NCBI GenBank assembly: GCA_000433535.1
Contig: FR892668.1
Location: 23,313-87,312, forward strand
Direction of reading: 5' to 3'
DNA: 64,000 nt
Origin: Dorea sp. CAG:317
GTDB lineage: Bacteria; Bacillota; Clostridia; Lachnospirales; Lachnospiraceae
Of this stretch, positions 27,885-35,992 are shown one piece after another; the first letter of the stretch is position 1, and the number at the start of each line of letters is the position of its first letter. The position numbers and the translations under genes were made by a program. The notes under the pieces are model-generated. The model was not told the DNA's origin, ran no database searches, and was given only the letters and a program-made list of their open reading frames with translations.

Positions 27885-27901
27885 GTAGTATTTAATACTA
27901 C
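27885..27901 (+). promoter_or_regulatory. Palindromic operator-like site upstream of degV
   Basis: GTAGTAT-TTA-ATACTAC, a perfect 7+3+7 inverted repeat, lies right after the predicted -10 (27872-27877), where a repressor would block transcription. The TAGTA...TACTA half-sites recall, from memory, FapR-type lipid operators. That is suggestive because DegV proteins bind fatty acids, but it is unverified. Confidence 0.45.
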
Positions 27902-27955
27902 ATTTTACGGAAGTGAATATCATGCCGAGGAATGGCGGTATGTGGGAGGATGACT

Positions 27956-28795
27956 ATGAATTATAAGATTATCGTAGATAGTTGTGGAGAATTGACAGAG
28001 GAGATGAAGACTTCGGGAAAATATGAGACGGCATCTCTTGAGATTGAACTTCAGGGGAAGCATATTGTGGATGATGAGACATTTGATCAGGCAGAGTTTT
28101 TGAAATTAGTTGCAGAGTCCCCGGAATGTCCGAAATCTTCCTGTCCGTCCCCGGAGAGATATATGGAAGCTTATCACTGCGATGCGGAACACATTTATGC
28201 AGTAACGTTATCTGCTGAACTCAGTGGTTCTTATAACAGTGCAGTGCTGGGAAGAAATTTATACGAAGAGGAATATGGAGAAAAGAAGATTCATATCTTT
28301 AACTCCCGTTCAGCATCTGTCGGGGAGACACTGATTGCTCTTAAGGCAGCAGAATGTGAAGAAAAGGGCATGTCTTTTGAGGAGACAGTAGAAACGGTGG
28401 AAGCCTATATTGAAGAACAGCACACGTATTTTGTGTTGGAGACATTGGATACATTGAGAAAGAACGGAAGACTGACCGGAATTAAGGCGGTTGTGGCAAC
28501 AGCGCTTAACATTAAGCCGGTGATGGGCTCCACGCCGGAAGGAACGATCTGCCAGCTTGGACAGGCGAGAGGTATTAAAAAAGCTCTCGTGAAGATGGTG
28601 GAGCAGGTGGCAGAGGATGTAAAAAATTCAAAAGATAAAATCCTTGCCATCGCGCACTGTAATTGCAGAGACAGGGCAGAAGCAGTGAAAAATATGATTC
28701 TTGAAAAAATCACCGTCAAAGATGTGATCATTCTTGATACGGCAGGTATCAGCAGCATGTATGCGGCTGACGGCGGAGTGATTGTTGTTGTATAA
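27956..28795 (+). CDS. DegV family fatty acid-binding protein
   Basis: 279 residues. It begins MNYKIIVDSCGELTEEM, contains SPERYMEAY and VTLSAELSGSYNSAVLGR (the DegV fatty acid pocket region), then FVLETLDTLRKNGRLTG, and ends IISSMYAADGG-like. DegV/FakB proteins carry fatty acids, and FakB presents them to the FakA kinase. FakA is not in the window. ATG 27956 is used, with GGGAGG six bases upstream; a longer frame from 27932 lacks a ribosome site. Confidence 0.92.
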   Translation: MNYKIIVDSCGELTEEMKTSGKYETASLEIELQGKHIVDDETFDQAEFLKLVAESPECPKSSCPSPERYMEAYHCDAEHIYAVTLSAELSGSYNSAVLGRNLYEEEYGEKKIHIFNSRSASVGETLIALKAAECEEKGMSFEETVETVEAYIEEQHTYFVLETLDTLRKNGRLTGIKAVVATALNIKPVMGSTPEGTICQLGQARGIKKALVKMVEQVAEDVKNSKDKILAIAHCNCRDRAEAVKNMILEKITVKDVIILDTAGISSMYAADGGVIVVV

Positions 28796-28804
28796 TTAAG
28801 AGAA

Positions 28805-28833
28805 TTGTGATAAGATAATCCTAGTTGTACAAT
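28805..28833 (+). promoter_or_regulatory. Promoter of the 81-residue membrane protein gene
   Basis: TTGTGA 28805-28810 and TACAAT 28828-28833 with a 17-base spacer, 19 bases before the start codon. Confidence 0.7.
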
Positions 28834-28851
28834 AGAAGGAGTTAAAGTAAG

Positions 28852-29097
28852 ATGAGTCAGGCAAAAGTAGACAGATATAAAAAGGAAAAAGCGAACCGCA
28901 AAAAGAATATGAAAAAAGAAAAGATTCAGAACGTATTACGCAAATGCGCAGTTTTTGTGGTAGCACTTGTACTGGTAGGATGGATTGGATATTCAGCATA
29001 CAACACGTATGAATCAAAGAAGCCGAAAGAAGAAGTGGAGATTGATTATTCGGCGGTAACTGATTTCCAACAGGGAATGAGCGAAGCAGCAGAATAG
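28852..29097 (+). CDS. Small single-span membrane protein, unknown
   Basis: 81 residues: a very basic N-terminal 40 (MSQAKVDRYKKEKANRKKNM), one membrane span (AVFVVALVLVGWIGYSAYNT, about 43-62), and a short acidic tail. Topology is predicted N-in with the tail outside. I do not recognise a family. It has its own promoter and terminator and precedes the division cluster. The layout resembles small bitopic proteins of secretion or division machineries, but nothing specific supports that. Confidence 0.7.
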   Translation: MSQAKVDRYKKEKANRKKNMKKEKIQNVLRKCAVFVVALVLVGWIGYSAYNTYESKKPKEEVEIDYSAVTDFQQGMSEAAE

Positions 29098-29120
29098 AAA
29101 AATATAAGATGGAAGTGTCA

Positions 29121-29154
29121 AAAGAAGTACTTGAGAGAAAGTGCTTCTTTTTTT
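29121..29154 (+). terminator. Intrinsic terminator before the division cluster
   Basis: AAAGAAGTACTT 29121-29132 pairs with AAGTGCTTCTTT 29139-29150 (one G-T), followed by a T-run. Confidence 0.9.
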
Positions 29155-29254
29155 GTGCTTTTGGCGACAATGGAGCTTACCTCTATTTGATATAGAAACT
29201 TCATTCAGAATAAAACTTTGTTGGCAAGAAATTGTTTTTTACATGAAAAAGGGC

Positions 29255-29283
29255 TTGAAATTGCAGATAAAGTGGTTTACAAT
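29255..29283 (+). promoter_or_regulatory. Promoter of the mraZ division operon
   Basis: TTGAAA 29255-29260 and TACAAT 29278-29283 with a 17-base spacer. MraZ boxes overlap the spacer, the -10 and the start of transcription. Confidence 0.85.
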
Positions 29284-29325
29284 GGTTTCAAGTGGTAGAA
29301 AGTGGTGAAAAGTGGTACAAAGTGG
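29269..29325 (+). promoter_or_regulatory. MraZ-binding array, six 10-base-spaced boxes
   Basis: AAAGTGG-type heptamers begin at 29269, 29279 (degenerate, ACAATGG), 29289 (TCAAGTGG core), 29299, 29309 and 29319, exactly one helical turn apart. MraZ binds tandem TGG-containing repeats upstream of its own operon in E. coli and Mycoplasma, so autoregulation is expected here. Confidence 0.88.
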
Positions 29326-29365
29326 CAGAGAGGGAGCTGCCTGCTTTGAAAGAAGGTGAGTTCTA

Positions 29366-29806
29366 ATGTTGAAGGGAGAGTACAGTCATAATATCGACGC
29401 AAAAGGAAGACTTATCATTCCGGCAAAGTTTCGTGACGATCTAGGGGAGAATTTCGTCATAACAAAAGGAATGGAAAACTGCCTTTATGTATACCCGGAA
29501 ACAGAATGGAACGCTTTCGAAGAAAAACTTAACGCCTTACCAACCACTACAGACAAGAATGCCCGTGCTTTTGCGCATTTCTTTCAGGGAAGCGCAACAG
29601 ACGGAGACCTTGATAAACAAGGCAGAACATTGATTCCTTCCGTGCTTAGAACCTATGCGAAACTGGATAAAGAAGTCGTATTTATCGGTATGGGGAAGCG
29701 TGCCGAGATTTGGGACAAAGCAAGATGGGATGAAAAGAATGCTGAAGTGGAACTTAATATTGAGGATATTGCATCCGAGATGGAAGCGAGCGGGTTCAGT
29801 ATCTAG
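29366..29806 (+). CDS. mraZ: Transcriptional regulator MraZ
   Basis: 146 residues with two AbrB-like MraZ half-domains. Each has the DxxxR motif: [20 protein letters not shown] near the start and [18 protein letters not shown] near residue 85. MraZ forms a ring and binds the repeats at 29269-29325. It is first gene of the division/cell-wall cluster. It starts at ATG 29366 after GAAGGTGAG and ends 11 bases before rsmH. Confidence 0.97.
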   Translation: MLKGEYSHNIDAKGRLIIPAKFRDDLGENFVITKGMENCLYVYPETEWNAFEEKLNALPTTTDKNARAFAHFFQGSATDGDLDKQGRTLIPSVLRTYAKLDKEVVFIGMGKRAEIWDKARWDEKNAEVELNIEDIASEMEASGFSI

Positions 29807-29817
29807 AGGGAGAAGAT

Positions 29818-30753
29818 ATGGAATTCGTACACAAATCAGTATTACTTAACGAAACAATTGATGGATTAAACATTCAGCCTGATGGCATCTATGTGGATGG
29901 TACATTGGGCGGAGGCGGACATGCTTACGAAGTGTGCAGACGCCTCGGAGACAAGGGGAGTATTGTAGGAATAGACCAGGATGCAGCGGCCATTGAAGCC
30001 GCAGGCAACCGCTTAAAAGACTTCGGGGAGAAAGTTACAATAGTCAGGAGCAACTATTGTGATATGAAGTCGAAGCTCCATGAACTTGGCATTGACAAGG
30101 TCGATGGGATCGTGCTTGATCTGGGCGTGTCATCTTATCAGCTGGACACGGCAGAACGAGGATTCTCTTATCGCGAAGATGCACCTCTGGATATGCGGAT
30201 GGATACACGTCAGAAGATGACGGCCAGAGACATCGTCAATGACTATGAAGAGATGGAATTATACCGTGTGATCAGAGACTACGGGGAGGATAAGTTTGCG
30301 AAAAATATCGCAAAACACATCGTAGCAGCGCGCAAAGTAAAACCCATCGAGACCACAGGGGAACTGACGGAGATTATAAGAGCGTCTATCCCCATGAAGT
30401 ATCAGAAGAAGTCGGGACATCCCGCAAAAAGAACCTTCCAGGCAATTCGTATTGAATTGAATCGGGAGCTGGAAGTGTTGAAAGATTCGCTGGATGACAT
30501 GATCGATCTGTTAAATCCGGGTGGAAGACTTTGTATTATTACCTTTCATTCTTTGGAAGATCGCATTGTGAAAAGCGCATTTCGGAAAAATGAGAATCCG
30601 TGTACATGTCCGAGTGATTTTCCGGTCTGTGTGTGCGGAAAAGTATCAAAAGGGAGTATTTTAACTAGAAAACCAATTCTTCCAAGCGAAGAAGAAATGG
30701 AAGAAAACAGTCGGGCGAAAAGTGCCAAGCTTCGCATCTTTGAGCGGAGTTAA
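29818..30753 (+). CDS. rsmH: 16S rRNA (cytosine-1402-N4)-methyltransferase RsmH
   Basis: 311 residues. It starts [18 protein letters not shown], with the SAM loop [15 protein letters not shown], then [30 protein letters not shown], and [10 protein letters not shown] near the end. It methylates C1402 of 16S rRNA; its place after mraZ is conserved across bacteria. The ATG at 29818 follows GGAGAAG. Confidence 0.98.
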   Translation: MEFVHKSVLLNETIDGLNIQPDGIYVDGTLGGGGHAYEVCRRLGDKGSIVGIDQDAAAIEAAGNRLKDFGEKVTIVRSNYCDMKSKLHELGIDKVDGIVLDLGVSSYQLDTAERGFSYREDAPLDMRMDTRQKMTARDIVNDYEEMELYRVIRDYGEDKFAKNIAKHIVAARKVKPIETTGELTEIIRASIPMKYQKKSGHPAKRTFQAIRIELNRELEVLKDSLDDMIDLLNPGGRLCIITFHSLEDRIVKSAFRKNENPCTCPSDFPVCVCGKVSKGSILTRKPILPSEEEMEENSRAKSAKLRIFERS

Positions 30754-30795
30754 GACGACGAAAGAGTATAAAATAATAGAAAGGGGAAACGTACG

Positions 30796-31323
30796 ATGGC
30801 GGCAAGACAGACATCAGGAAGACAAGCTTATTCATACAACAGAACAACGAGACAAGCCTACGTATACGGCAATGTGGCAGCACAGCCGGAATACGAGCCA
30901 AGAAGACGCAAGGAAGAGCCGAAGAGACGTAAAAAGGTCAGCCACCAGGTGCGTAAGAACCGTAAGAAAGCCCTGCATATGAGTCAGGGCTATGTGATTT
31001 TTTTGGCTGTGGCAGCAATCTGCGCTCTGCTTATCTGTGTGAATTATGTTAATCTTCAGTCCAAGATTACAAAAAGATCGAAGAACATCACTGCGATGCA
31101 GGAAGAATTAGCTGGCATGCGAGAGGAAAATACCACTCGTTACAATGCGGTTATGGATTCTGTGAACTTGGAGGAGGTGCGGAAAACTGCACAGGAGAAG
31201 CTGGGGATGGTCTATGCGGCAGATGCCCAGATCGTGGAATATCAGAAGCCTTCTTCTGATTATGTAAAGCAGTATGAAAAGATTCCGAAAGAAGGAGTCC
31301 TTGCACAGTCAGATAAAAAGTAA
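30796..31323 (+). CDS. ftsL: FtsL-like division protein
   Basis: 175 residues. The cytoplasmic N-terminal half is basic and unusually long (about 64 residues, rich in Arg, Lys and Tyr). One membrane span covers about 66-86 (VIFLAVAAICALLICVNYVN). A coiled-coil-like extracellular segment follows (LQSKITKRSKNITAMQEELAGMREEN). The position between rsmH and the PBP gene and this topology fit FtsL of the FtsLB/DivIC-FtsW-PBP complex. Sequence identity alone would not prove it. Confidence 0.8.
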   Translation: MAARQTSGRQAYSYNRTTRQAYVYGNVAAQPEYEPRRRKEEPKRRKKVSHQVRKNRKKALHMSQGYVIFLAVAAICALLICVNYVNLQSKITKRSKNITAMQEELAGMREENTTRYNAVMDSVNLEEVRKTAQEKLGMVYAADAQIVEYQKPSSDYVKQYEKIPKEGVLAQSDKK

Positions 31324-31338
31324 ATAGCAGGTGGAAGT

Positions 31339-33183
31339 ATGGCAAAAAGAAGAAGAAATCCTTTCCGAAGGAAATTTAGTAAGACCATGCAGAGAAAGCT
31401 AGTCATGCTGTTCGCGGCAATTGTACTGGCTTTTGTTTTCTTAGTGGGAAGAATTACATATATTAATGCGGCAAGTGGTGACAAATATACGAAGCTTGTG
31501 TTGGATCAGCAACAGTACGGCAGCCGCACGATTCCGTTTAAGCGGGGGGACATTGTGGACCGGAATGGTACCAAGATCGCTACCAGTGAACGAATCTACA
31601 ATGTAATCTTAGATATGAAAGTTATGCTGAGCAAAGAAGAGTATATAGAACCTACGATTCAGGTGTTAGAGGACTGTTTCGGGATTGCAGAAGAAGACGT
31701 CAGAACGTTGATGGATAAGAATCCGACCGGCCGATACAACATTCTGAAGAAGGGTGTAGATTATGCGACGGCTCAGAAATTTAATAAAATTGAATCAGAC
31801 AGTGAGAAATATCCGAATGTAAAAGGAATCTGGCTGGAAGAAGATTATGTGCGAAAATATCCGTATAATACGCTGGCCAGTGATGTGATCGGCTTTACGG
31901 TAGATGGAAATGTCGGAAGTAACGGAATTGAGGCGTCTTACAATTCTATTTTAAATGGAACAGATGGGAGAGAATACGGCTATCAGGATGAAAGCACCTC
32001 TTTTGAGCAGACGGTAAAGGAGCCGGAAAACGGGCAGACAGTCATGTCAACCATTGATCTTCAGGTTCAGAGTATCGTAGAAAAACATATTTTAGAGTTT
32101 AATGAAGAACATAAAAATCAGGCAAGGGAAGGCGAAGGAAGTCTGAACACAGCAGTGATCGTGATGAATCCGCAAAACGGAGAGATTCTGGCAGAGGCAT
32201 CTTATCCGAATTATGATCTGAACAATCCGAGAGATCTGACGAAATATTATACAGAAGAACAGATTGAAGCAATGAGTGATGAAGAGAAGCTGGATACACT
32301 GAACTCTCTGTGGAATAATTTCTGTGTCAGTGATACTTATGAGCCGGGCTCCACGTTTAAGCCATTTGTGATCTCGGCAGGATTGGAGACCGGTGTGCTG
32401 ACCGGTGAGGAATCCTATACATGTGGTGGTGTCCTTCATGTGGGGGATCACGATATTCATTGCAGTAACCGTGACGGCCATGGAACGCAGACTTTGAAGC
32501 GGGCGCTGGAAAATTCCTGTAACGTAGCGCTTATGCAGATCGGTGAGTTTATGGGAGCAGAAGAATTTACCCGTTATCAGGAACTGTTCGGGTTTGGTGA
32601 GATGACAGGGATCGATCTTCCGGGAGAGGCATCCACAGAAGGTCTTCTCTATGAAGCGGAAAATATGGATGCTGCCAGTTTGGCGACAAATGCGTTTGGA
32701 CAAAACTTTAATGTGACGATGACGCAGCTTGCAGCATCATTTTGTTCTCTTGTAAATGGAGGCAATTACTATGAGCCTCATGTGGTCAAACAGATTCAGG
32801 ACGAGAATGGAAATGTAACAGAGACGAAAGATCCGGTGCTTGTAAGAAAGACAATCTCGAAAGAGACAAGTGATATCATTAAAGATTATATGTACGGTGT
32901 TGTGGAAGAAGGAACCGGAAAGTCTGCGGCAGTGGAAGGTTATGCGATCGGTGGTAAAACAGGTACGGCAGAGAAGCTTCCGAGAAGAAACGGAAAATAC
33001 CTTGTTTCCTTTATCGGCTATGCGCCGCAGGAAAACCCTCAGGTAGTTGTGTACGTTGTGGTCAATGAACCAAACGCACAGGGTCAGGCAAACAGTGGTT
33101 TTGCAACAGAGCTGGCATCCAAGATTATGGGAGAGATCTTCCCGTATCTCGGAATTGAAAAGACAGCAGAAAAAACAGAATAA
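31339..33183 (+). CDS. pbpB: Class B penicillin-binding protein (PbpB/FtsI-like)
   Basis: 614 residues. A short cytoplasmic tail and membrane anchor (about 20-40) precede the PBP dimer domain (RGDIVDRNGTKIATS) and the transpeptidase. Active site: Ser338 in EPGSTFKP (SxxK), SCN 393-395, and KTG 540-542 in GGKTGTAEK. There is no C-terminal PASTA domain. It is the septal cross-linking enzyme partnered with FtsW. It is followed by a terminator-like hairpin before a second PBP gene. It starts at ATG 31339 after AGGTGGAAG. Confidence 0.93.
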   Translation: MAKRRRNPFRRKFSKTMQRKLVMLFAAIVLAFVFLVGRITYINAASGDKYTKLVLDQQQYGSRTIPFKRGDIVDRNGTKIATSERIYNVILDMKVMLSKEEYIEPTIQVLEDCFGIAEEDVRTLMDKNPTGRYNILKKGVDYATAQKFNKIESDSEKYPNVKGIWLEEDYVRKYPYNTLASDVIGFTVDGNVGSNGIEASYNSILNGTDGREYGYQDESTSFEQTVKEPENGQTVMSTIDLQVQSIVEKHILEFNEEHKNQAREGEGSLNTAVIVMNPQNGEILAEASYPNYDLNNPRDLTKYYTEEQIEAMSDEEKLDTLNSLWNNFCVSDTYEPGSTFKPFVISAGLETGVLTGEESYTCGGVLHVGDHDIHCSNRDGHGTQTLKRALENSCNVALMQIGEFMGAEEFTRYQELFGFGEMTGIDLPGEASTEGLLYEAENMDAASLATNAFGQNFNVTMTQLAASFCSLVNGGNYYEPHVVKQIQDENGNVTETKDPVLVRKTISKETSDIIKDYMYGVVEEGTGKSAAVEGYAIGGKTGTAEKLPRRNGKYLVSFIGYAPQENPQVVVYVVVNEPNAQGQANSGFATELASKIMGEIFPYLGIEKTAEKTE

Positions 33184-33189
33184 GTGAAT

Positions 33190-33240
33190 AACCCCGCGAA
33201 AGCTTTAATAAATTTATAGAAAGCTTGTGCGGGGTTTTTT
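33190..33240 (+). terminator. Terminator/attenuator-like hairpin between the two PBP genes
   Basis: AACCCCGC 33190-33197 pairs with GCGGGGTT 33229-33236. AAGCTTT 33200-33206 pairs with AAAGCTT 33220-33226. TTTTTT runs to 33240, directly against the ATG of the next gene at 33241. The GGGG in the 3' arm is also that gene's only ribosome-site candidate. Confidence 0.8.
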
Positions 33241-34962
33241 ATGAAAAATAAAACGTATAATAAGAAAAAAATGTTGATTGTATTTTTGTGCGCGCTGGTC
33301 GTTATTATCGGACTGACAGGGCGTCTTGTTTATCTGATGGTCTTCGATGCAGAATATTATCAGGAGAAAGCAAAATCGTTGCATGAAAGAGAGCGGGAGA
33401 TCAAAGCGGCAAGAGGAGAGATCATTGACCGCAACGGCACAGTGCTTGCAACGAATAAAACGGTGTGTACGATCTCTGTGATCCACAGTCAGATTAAGGA
33501 GCCGGAACGGGTGATTAAAGAATTATCAAGTATTCTCGGGCTGGAAGAAGAGACTGTAAGAAAGCGAGTGGAAAAAGTGTCTTCCATGGAACGGATTAAG
33601 ACGAATGTGGAGAAGGAAGTGGGGGATAAGATTCGTAATCTGGAACTGGATGGTGTGAAGGTGGATGAAGATTTTAAGCGTTATTATCCGTTTGAGGAAC
33701 TTGCATCCAAAGTCCTTGGATTTACCGGAGGGGACAATCAGGGAATTATCGGCTTGGAAGTTGGCTATGAAAATGAGCTGAAGGGGCAAAATGGGATGAT
33801 TCTTACTACTACAGATGCGAGAGGGATTGAGTTAGATGGCGTTGCAGAAGACCGGATAGAACCAAGGGCGGGGAATACGCTTCAGATTAGTTTGGATTAT
33901 AATATTCAGATGTATGCGCAGCAGATGGCAGAGAAAGTGATGGAAGAAAAGCAGGCGGAAAAAGTGGCAATCCTGCTTATGAACCCGAAGAACGGAGAAA
34001 TTCTTGCCATGGTAAATGTTCCGGAATTTAACCTGAATGAACCATTTGTTTTAAATACAGAAGGAAGTGAAAATCTCACTCCGGAAGAAAAACAAGACGC
34101 ATTGAATCAGATGTGGAGGAACGGTTGTATCAATGATACCTATGAACCGGGATCAACTTTTAAGATCATCACCTCTTCCGCCTGTCTGGAGGAAGGAGTG
34201 GTGAAGCTTGATGACCGCTTTCACTGTCCCGGATATAAAATGGTAGAAGACCGGAAGATCCGGTGTCACAAAGTGGGAGGACATGGCTCGGAAACCTTTG
34301 TGCAGGGCATACAGAATTCCTGTAATCCTGTATTTATCGAGATTGGACTTCGTCTGGGCACCGATGATTTCTATAAGTATTTTGAGCAGTTTGGATTAAT
34401 GGGTGAAACAGGGGTAGATCTTCCGGGGGAAGCTTCTACGATTATGCATAAAAAGGAAAATGTAGGACAGGTGGAGCTTGCTACTATGAGTTTCGGACAG
34501 TCTTTTCAAGTGACGCCTGTACAGATGGCTGCAACCGTCAGCTCTCTGATCAATGGCGGGTATCGTGTGACCCCTCATTTCGGCGTACAGGTGCTGGATG
34601 CAAAAGGAAAGAAGATCGAGACCCTTCATGAGGGGCGCGGAAAGAGGATTGTCTCGGAAGAAACTTCAAAGACGATGCAGAAGCTATTGGAAAGCGTAGT
34701 GTCTGAGGGCTCCGGTAAGAATGCATATGTGGAGGGATATTCCATCGGCGGGAAGACCGCGACCTCCCAGACACTGCCAAGAAGTGCAAATAAATACATT
34801 TCTTCTTTTATCGGCTTTGCGCCGGCACAAGATCCGCAGATTCTTGGCATGTGCGTGATCTATGATCCGCAGGGAATCTATTACGGCGGAACCATTGCAG
34901 CGCCTGTCATCGGCGATATTTTTGAGAACATATTTCCTTATCTTGGCATTGAAAAAGAATAG
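33241..34962 (+). CDS. spoVD: Class B penicillin-binding protein, SpoVD-like
   Basis: 573 residues. N-terminal anchor (MLIVFLCALVVIIGLTGRLVYLMVF), PBP dimer domain (ARGEIIDRNGTVLATN), then the transpeptidase with Ser305 in EPGSTFKI and SCN 360-362. The third box reads KTA 505-507 (GGKTATSQT) instead of KTG. No PASTA domain. The position after pbpB matches spoVD in B. subtilis, which makes spore cortex with SpoVE; the assignment rests on that synteny. The ATG abuts a T-run, and its ribosome site is buried in the upstream hairpin. Confidence 0.85.
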   Translation: MKNKTYNKKKMLIVFLCALVVIIGLTGRLVYLMVFDAEYYQEKAKSLHEREREIKAARGEIIDRNGTVLATNKTVCTISVIHSQIKEPERVIKELSSILGLEEETVRKRVEKVSSMERIKTNVEKEVGDKIRNLELDGVKVDEDFKRYYPFEELASKVLGFTGGDNQGIIGLEVGYENELKGQNGMILTTTDARGIELDGVAEDRIEPRAGNTLQISLDYNIQMYAQQMAEKVMEEKQAEKVAILLMNPKNGEILAMVNVPEFNLNEPFVLNTEGSENLTPEEKQDALNQMWRNGCINDTYEPGSTFKIITSSACLEEGVVKLDDRFHCPGYKMVEDRKIRCHKVGGHGSETFVQGIQNSCNPVFIEIGLRLGTDDFYKYFEQFGLMGETGVDLPGEASTIMHKKENVGQVELATMSFGQSFQVTPVQMAATVSSLINGGYRVTPHFGVQVLDAKGKKIETLHEGRGKRIVSEETSKTMQKLLESVVSEGSGKNAYVEGYSIGGKTATSQTLPRSANKYISSFIGFAPAQDPQILGMCVIYDPQGIYYGGTIAAPVIGDIFENIFPYLGIEKE

Positions 34963-34977
34963 GAAATGAAGTATACT
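34949..34977 (+). promoter_or_regulatory. Internal promoter before mraY
   Basis: TTGAAA 34949-34954 and TATACT 34972-34977 with a 17-base spacer, overlapping the end of the spoVD-like gene. It can supply mraY-murD-ftsW-ftsQ independently of the attenuated upstream operon. Confidence 0.75.
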
Positions 34978-35025
34978 AGGTTAGGTTAAATGTATGAACG
35001 AACGAGAAAGATAAAGAGGTGGATT

Positions 35026-35982
35026 ATGAATTATACAATATTTCTTCCGGTATTGATTGCTTTTGGACTTAGTGTAATGATGGGGCCTGTGATCATTCCG
35101 ATCCTTCGCAAATTAAAAATGGGGCAGACGGAACGAGTAGACGGTGTACAGTCGCATCTTAAGAAGGCAGGGACACCGACAATGGGCGGCGTGATCATCC
35201 TTCTGAGTGTGGTGATCACTTCCGTGTTTTATATCAAAGACTATCCGAAGATCATTCCAATCTTATTTGTAACGCTGGGCTTCGGTCTGATCGGATTTTT
35301 GGATGACTATTTAAAGGTTGTGATGAAACGTTCAGATGGTTTGTTCCCAAAACAGAAAATGGCGCTTCAGATCGTAGTGACCGCAGTGTTTGCTTTTTAT
35401 CTTGTGAAATTTACAGACGTTTCGCTGACGATGCTGATTCCGTTTTCCGGCGGCTATTATCTTGATATTGGCTGGTTTGCGATTCCGCTTATGTTCTTCG
35501 CTGTGATCGGAACTGTCAACGGCGTGAATTTTACAGACGGTCTGGATGGTCTTGCGTCCAGTGTCACGGTACTTGTAGCAACCTTCTTTACCGTGGTTGC
35601 AATCGGAACAAAGAGCGGCATAGAACCGATTACCTGTGCAGTAGTGGGAGCGCTTCTTGGCTTCCTTCTGTTTAATGTCTATCCTGCCAGTGTGTTTATG
35701 GGAGATACGGGTTCTCTGGCTCTTGGCGGATTTGTAGCATCTACTGCATACATGCTGCAGATGCCGGTATTTATCGTGATTGTTGGATTGATTTATCTGA
35801 TAGAAGTGTTGTCTGTTATGATCCAGGTAACCTATTTTAAGAAAACCGGTGGAAAACGTATTTTTAAGATGGCGCCGATTCATCACCATTTTGAATTGTG
35901 CGGATGGTCAGAGACAAGAGTAGTGGCAGTATTTTCCATTGCTACAGCGCTTCTCTGCCTGATCGCTCTTATGGGCATGTAG
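35026..35982 (+). CDS. mraY: Phospho-N-acetylmuramoyl-pentapeptide-transferase
   Basis: 318-residue polytopic membrane enzyme making lipid I from UDP-MurNAc-pentapeptide and undecaprenyl phosphate. Signature motifs: HLKKAGTPTMGG, GFLDDYLKV (Asp-Asp), NFTDGLDGLASS, and MAPIHHHFEL (HHH). ATG 35026 is used, with AGAGGTGG upstream, giving the usual length; the frame from 34990 adds 12 atypical residues. It ends 10 bases before murD. Confidence 0.97.
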   Translation: MNYTIFLPVLIAFGLSVMMGPVIIPILRKLKMGQTERVDGVQSHLKKAGTPTMGGVIILLSVVITSVFYIKDYPKIIPILFVTLGFGLIGFLDDYLKVVMKRSDGLFPKQKMALQIVVTAVFAFYLVKFTDVSLTMLIPFSGGYYLDIGWFAIPLMFFAVIGTVNGVNFTDGLDGLASSVTVLVATFFTVVAIGTKSGIEPITCAVVGALLGFLLFNVYPASVFMGDTGSLALGGFVASTAYMLQMPVFIVIVGLIYLIEVLSVMIQVTYFKKTGGKRIFKMAPIHHHFELCGWSETRVVAVFSIATALLCLIALMGM

Positions 35983-35992
35983 GAGGAAGAAA

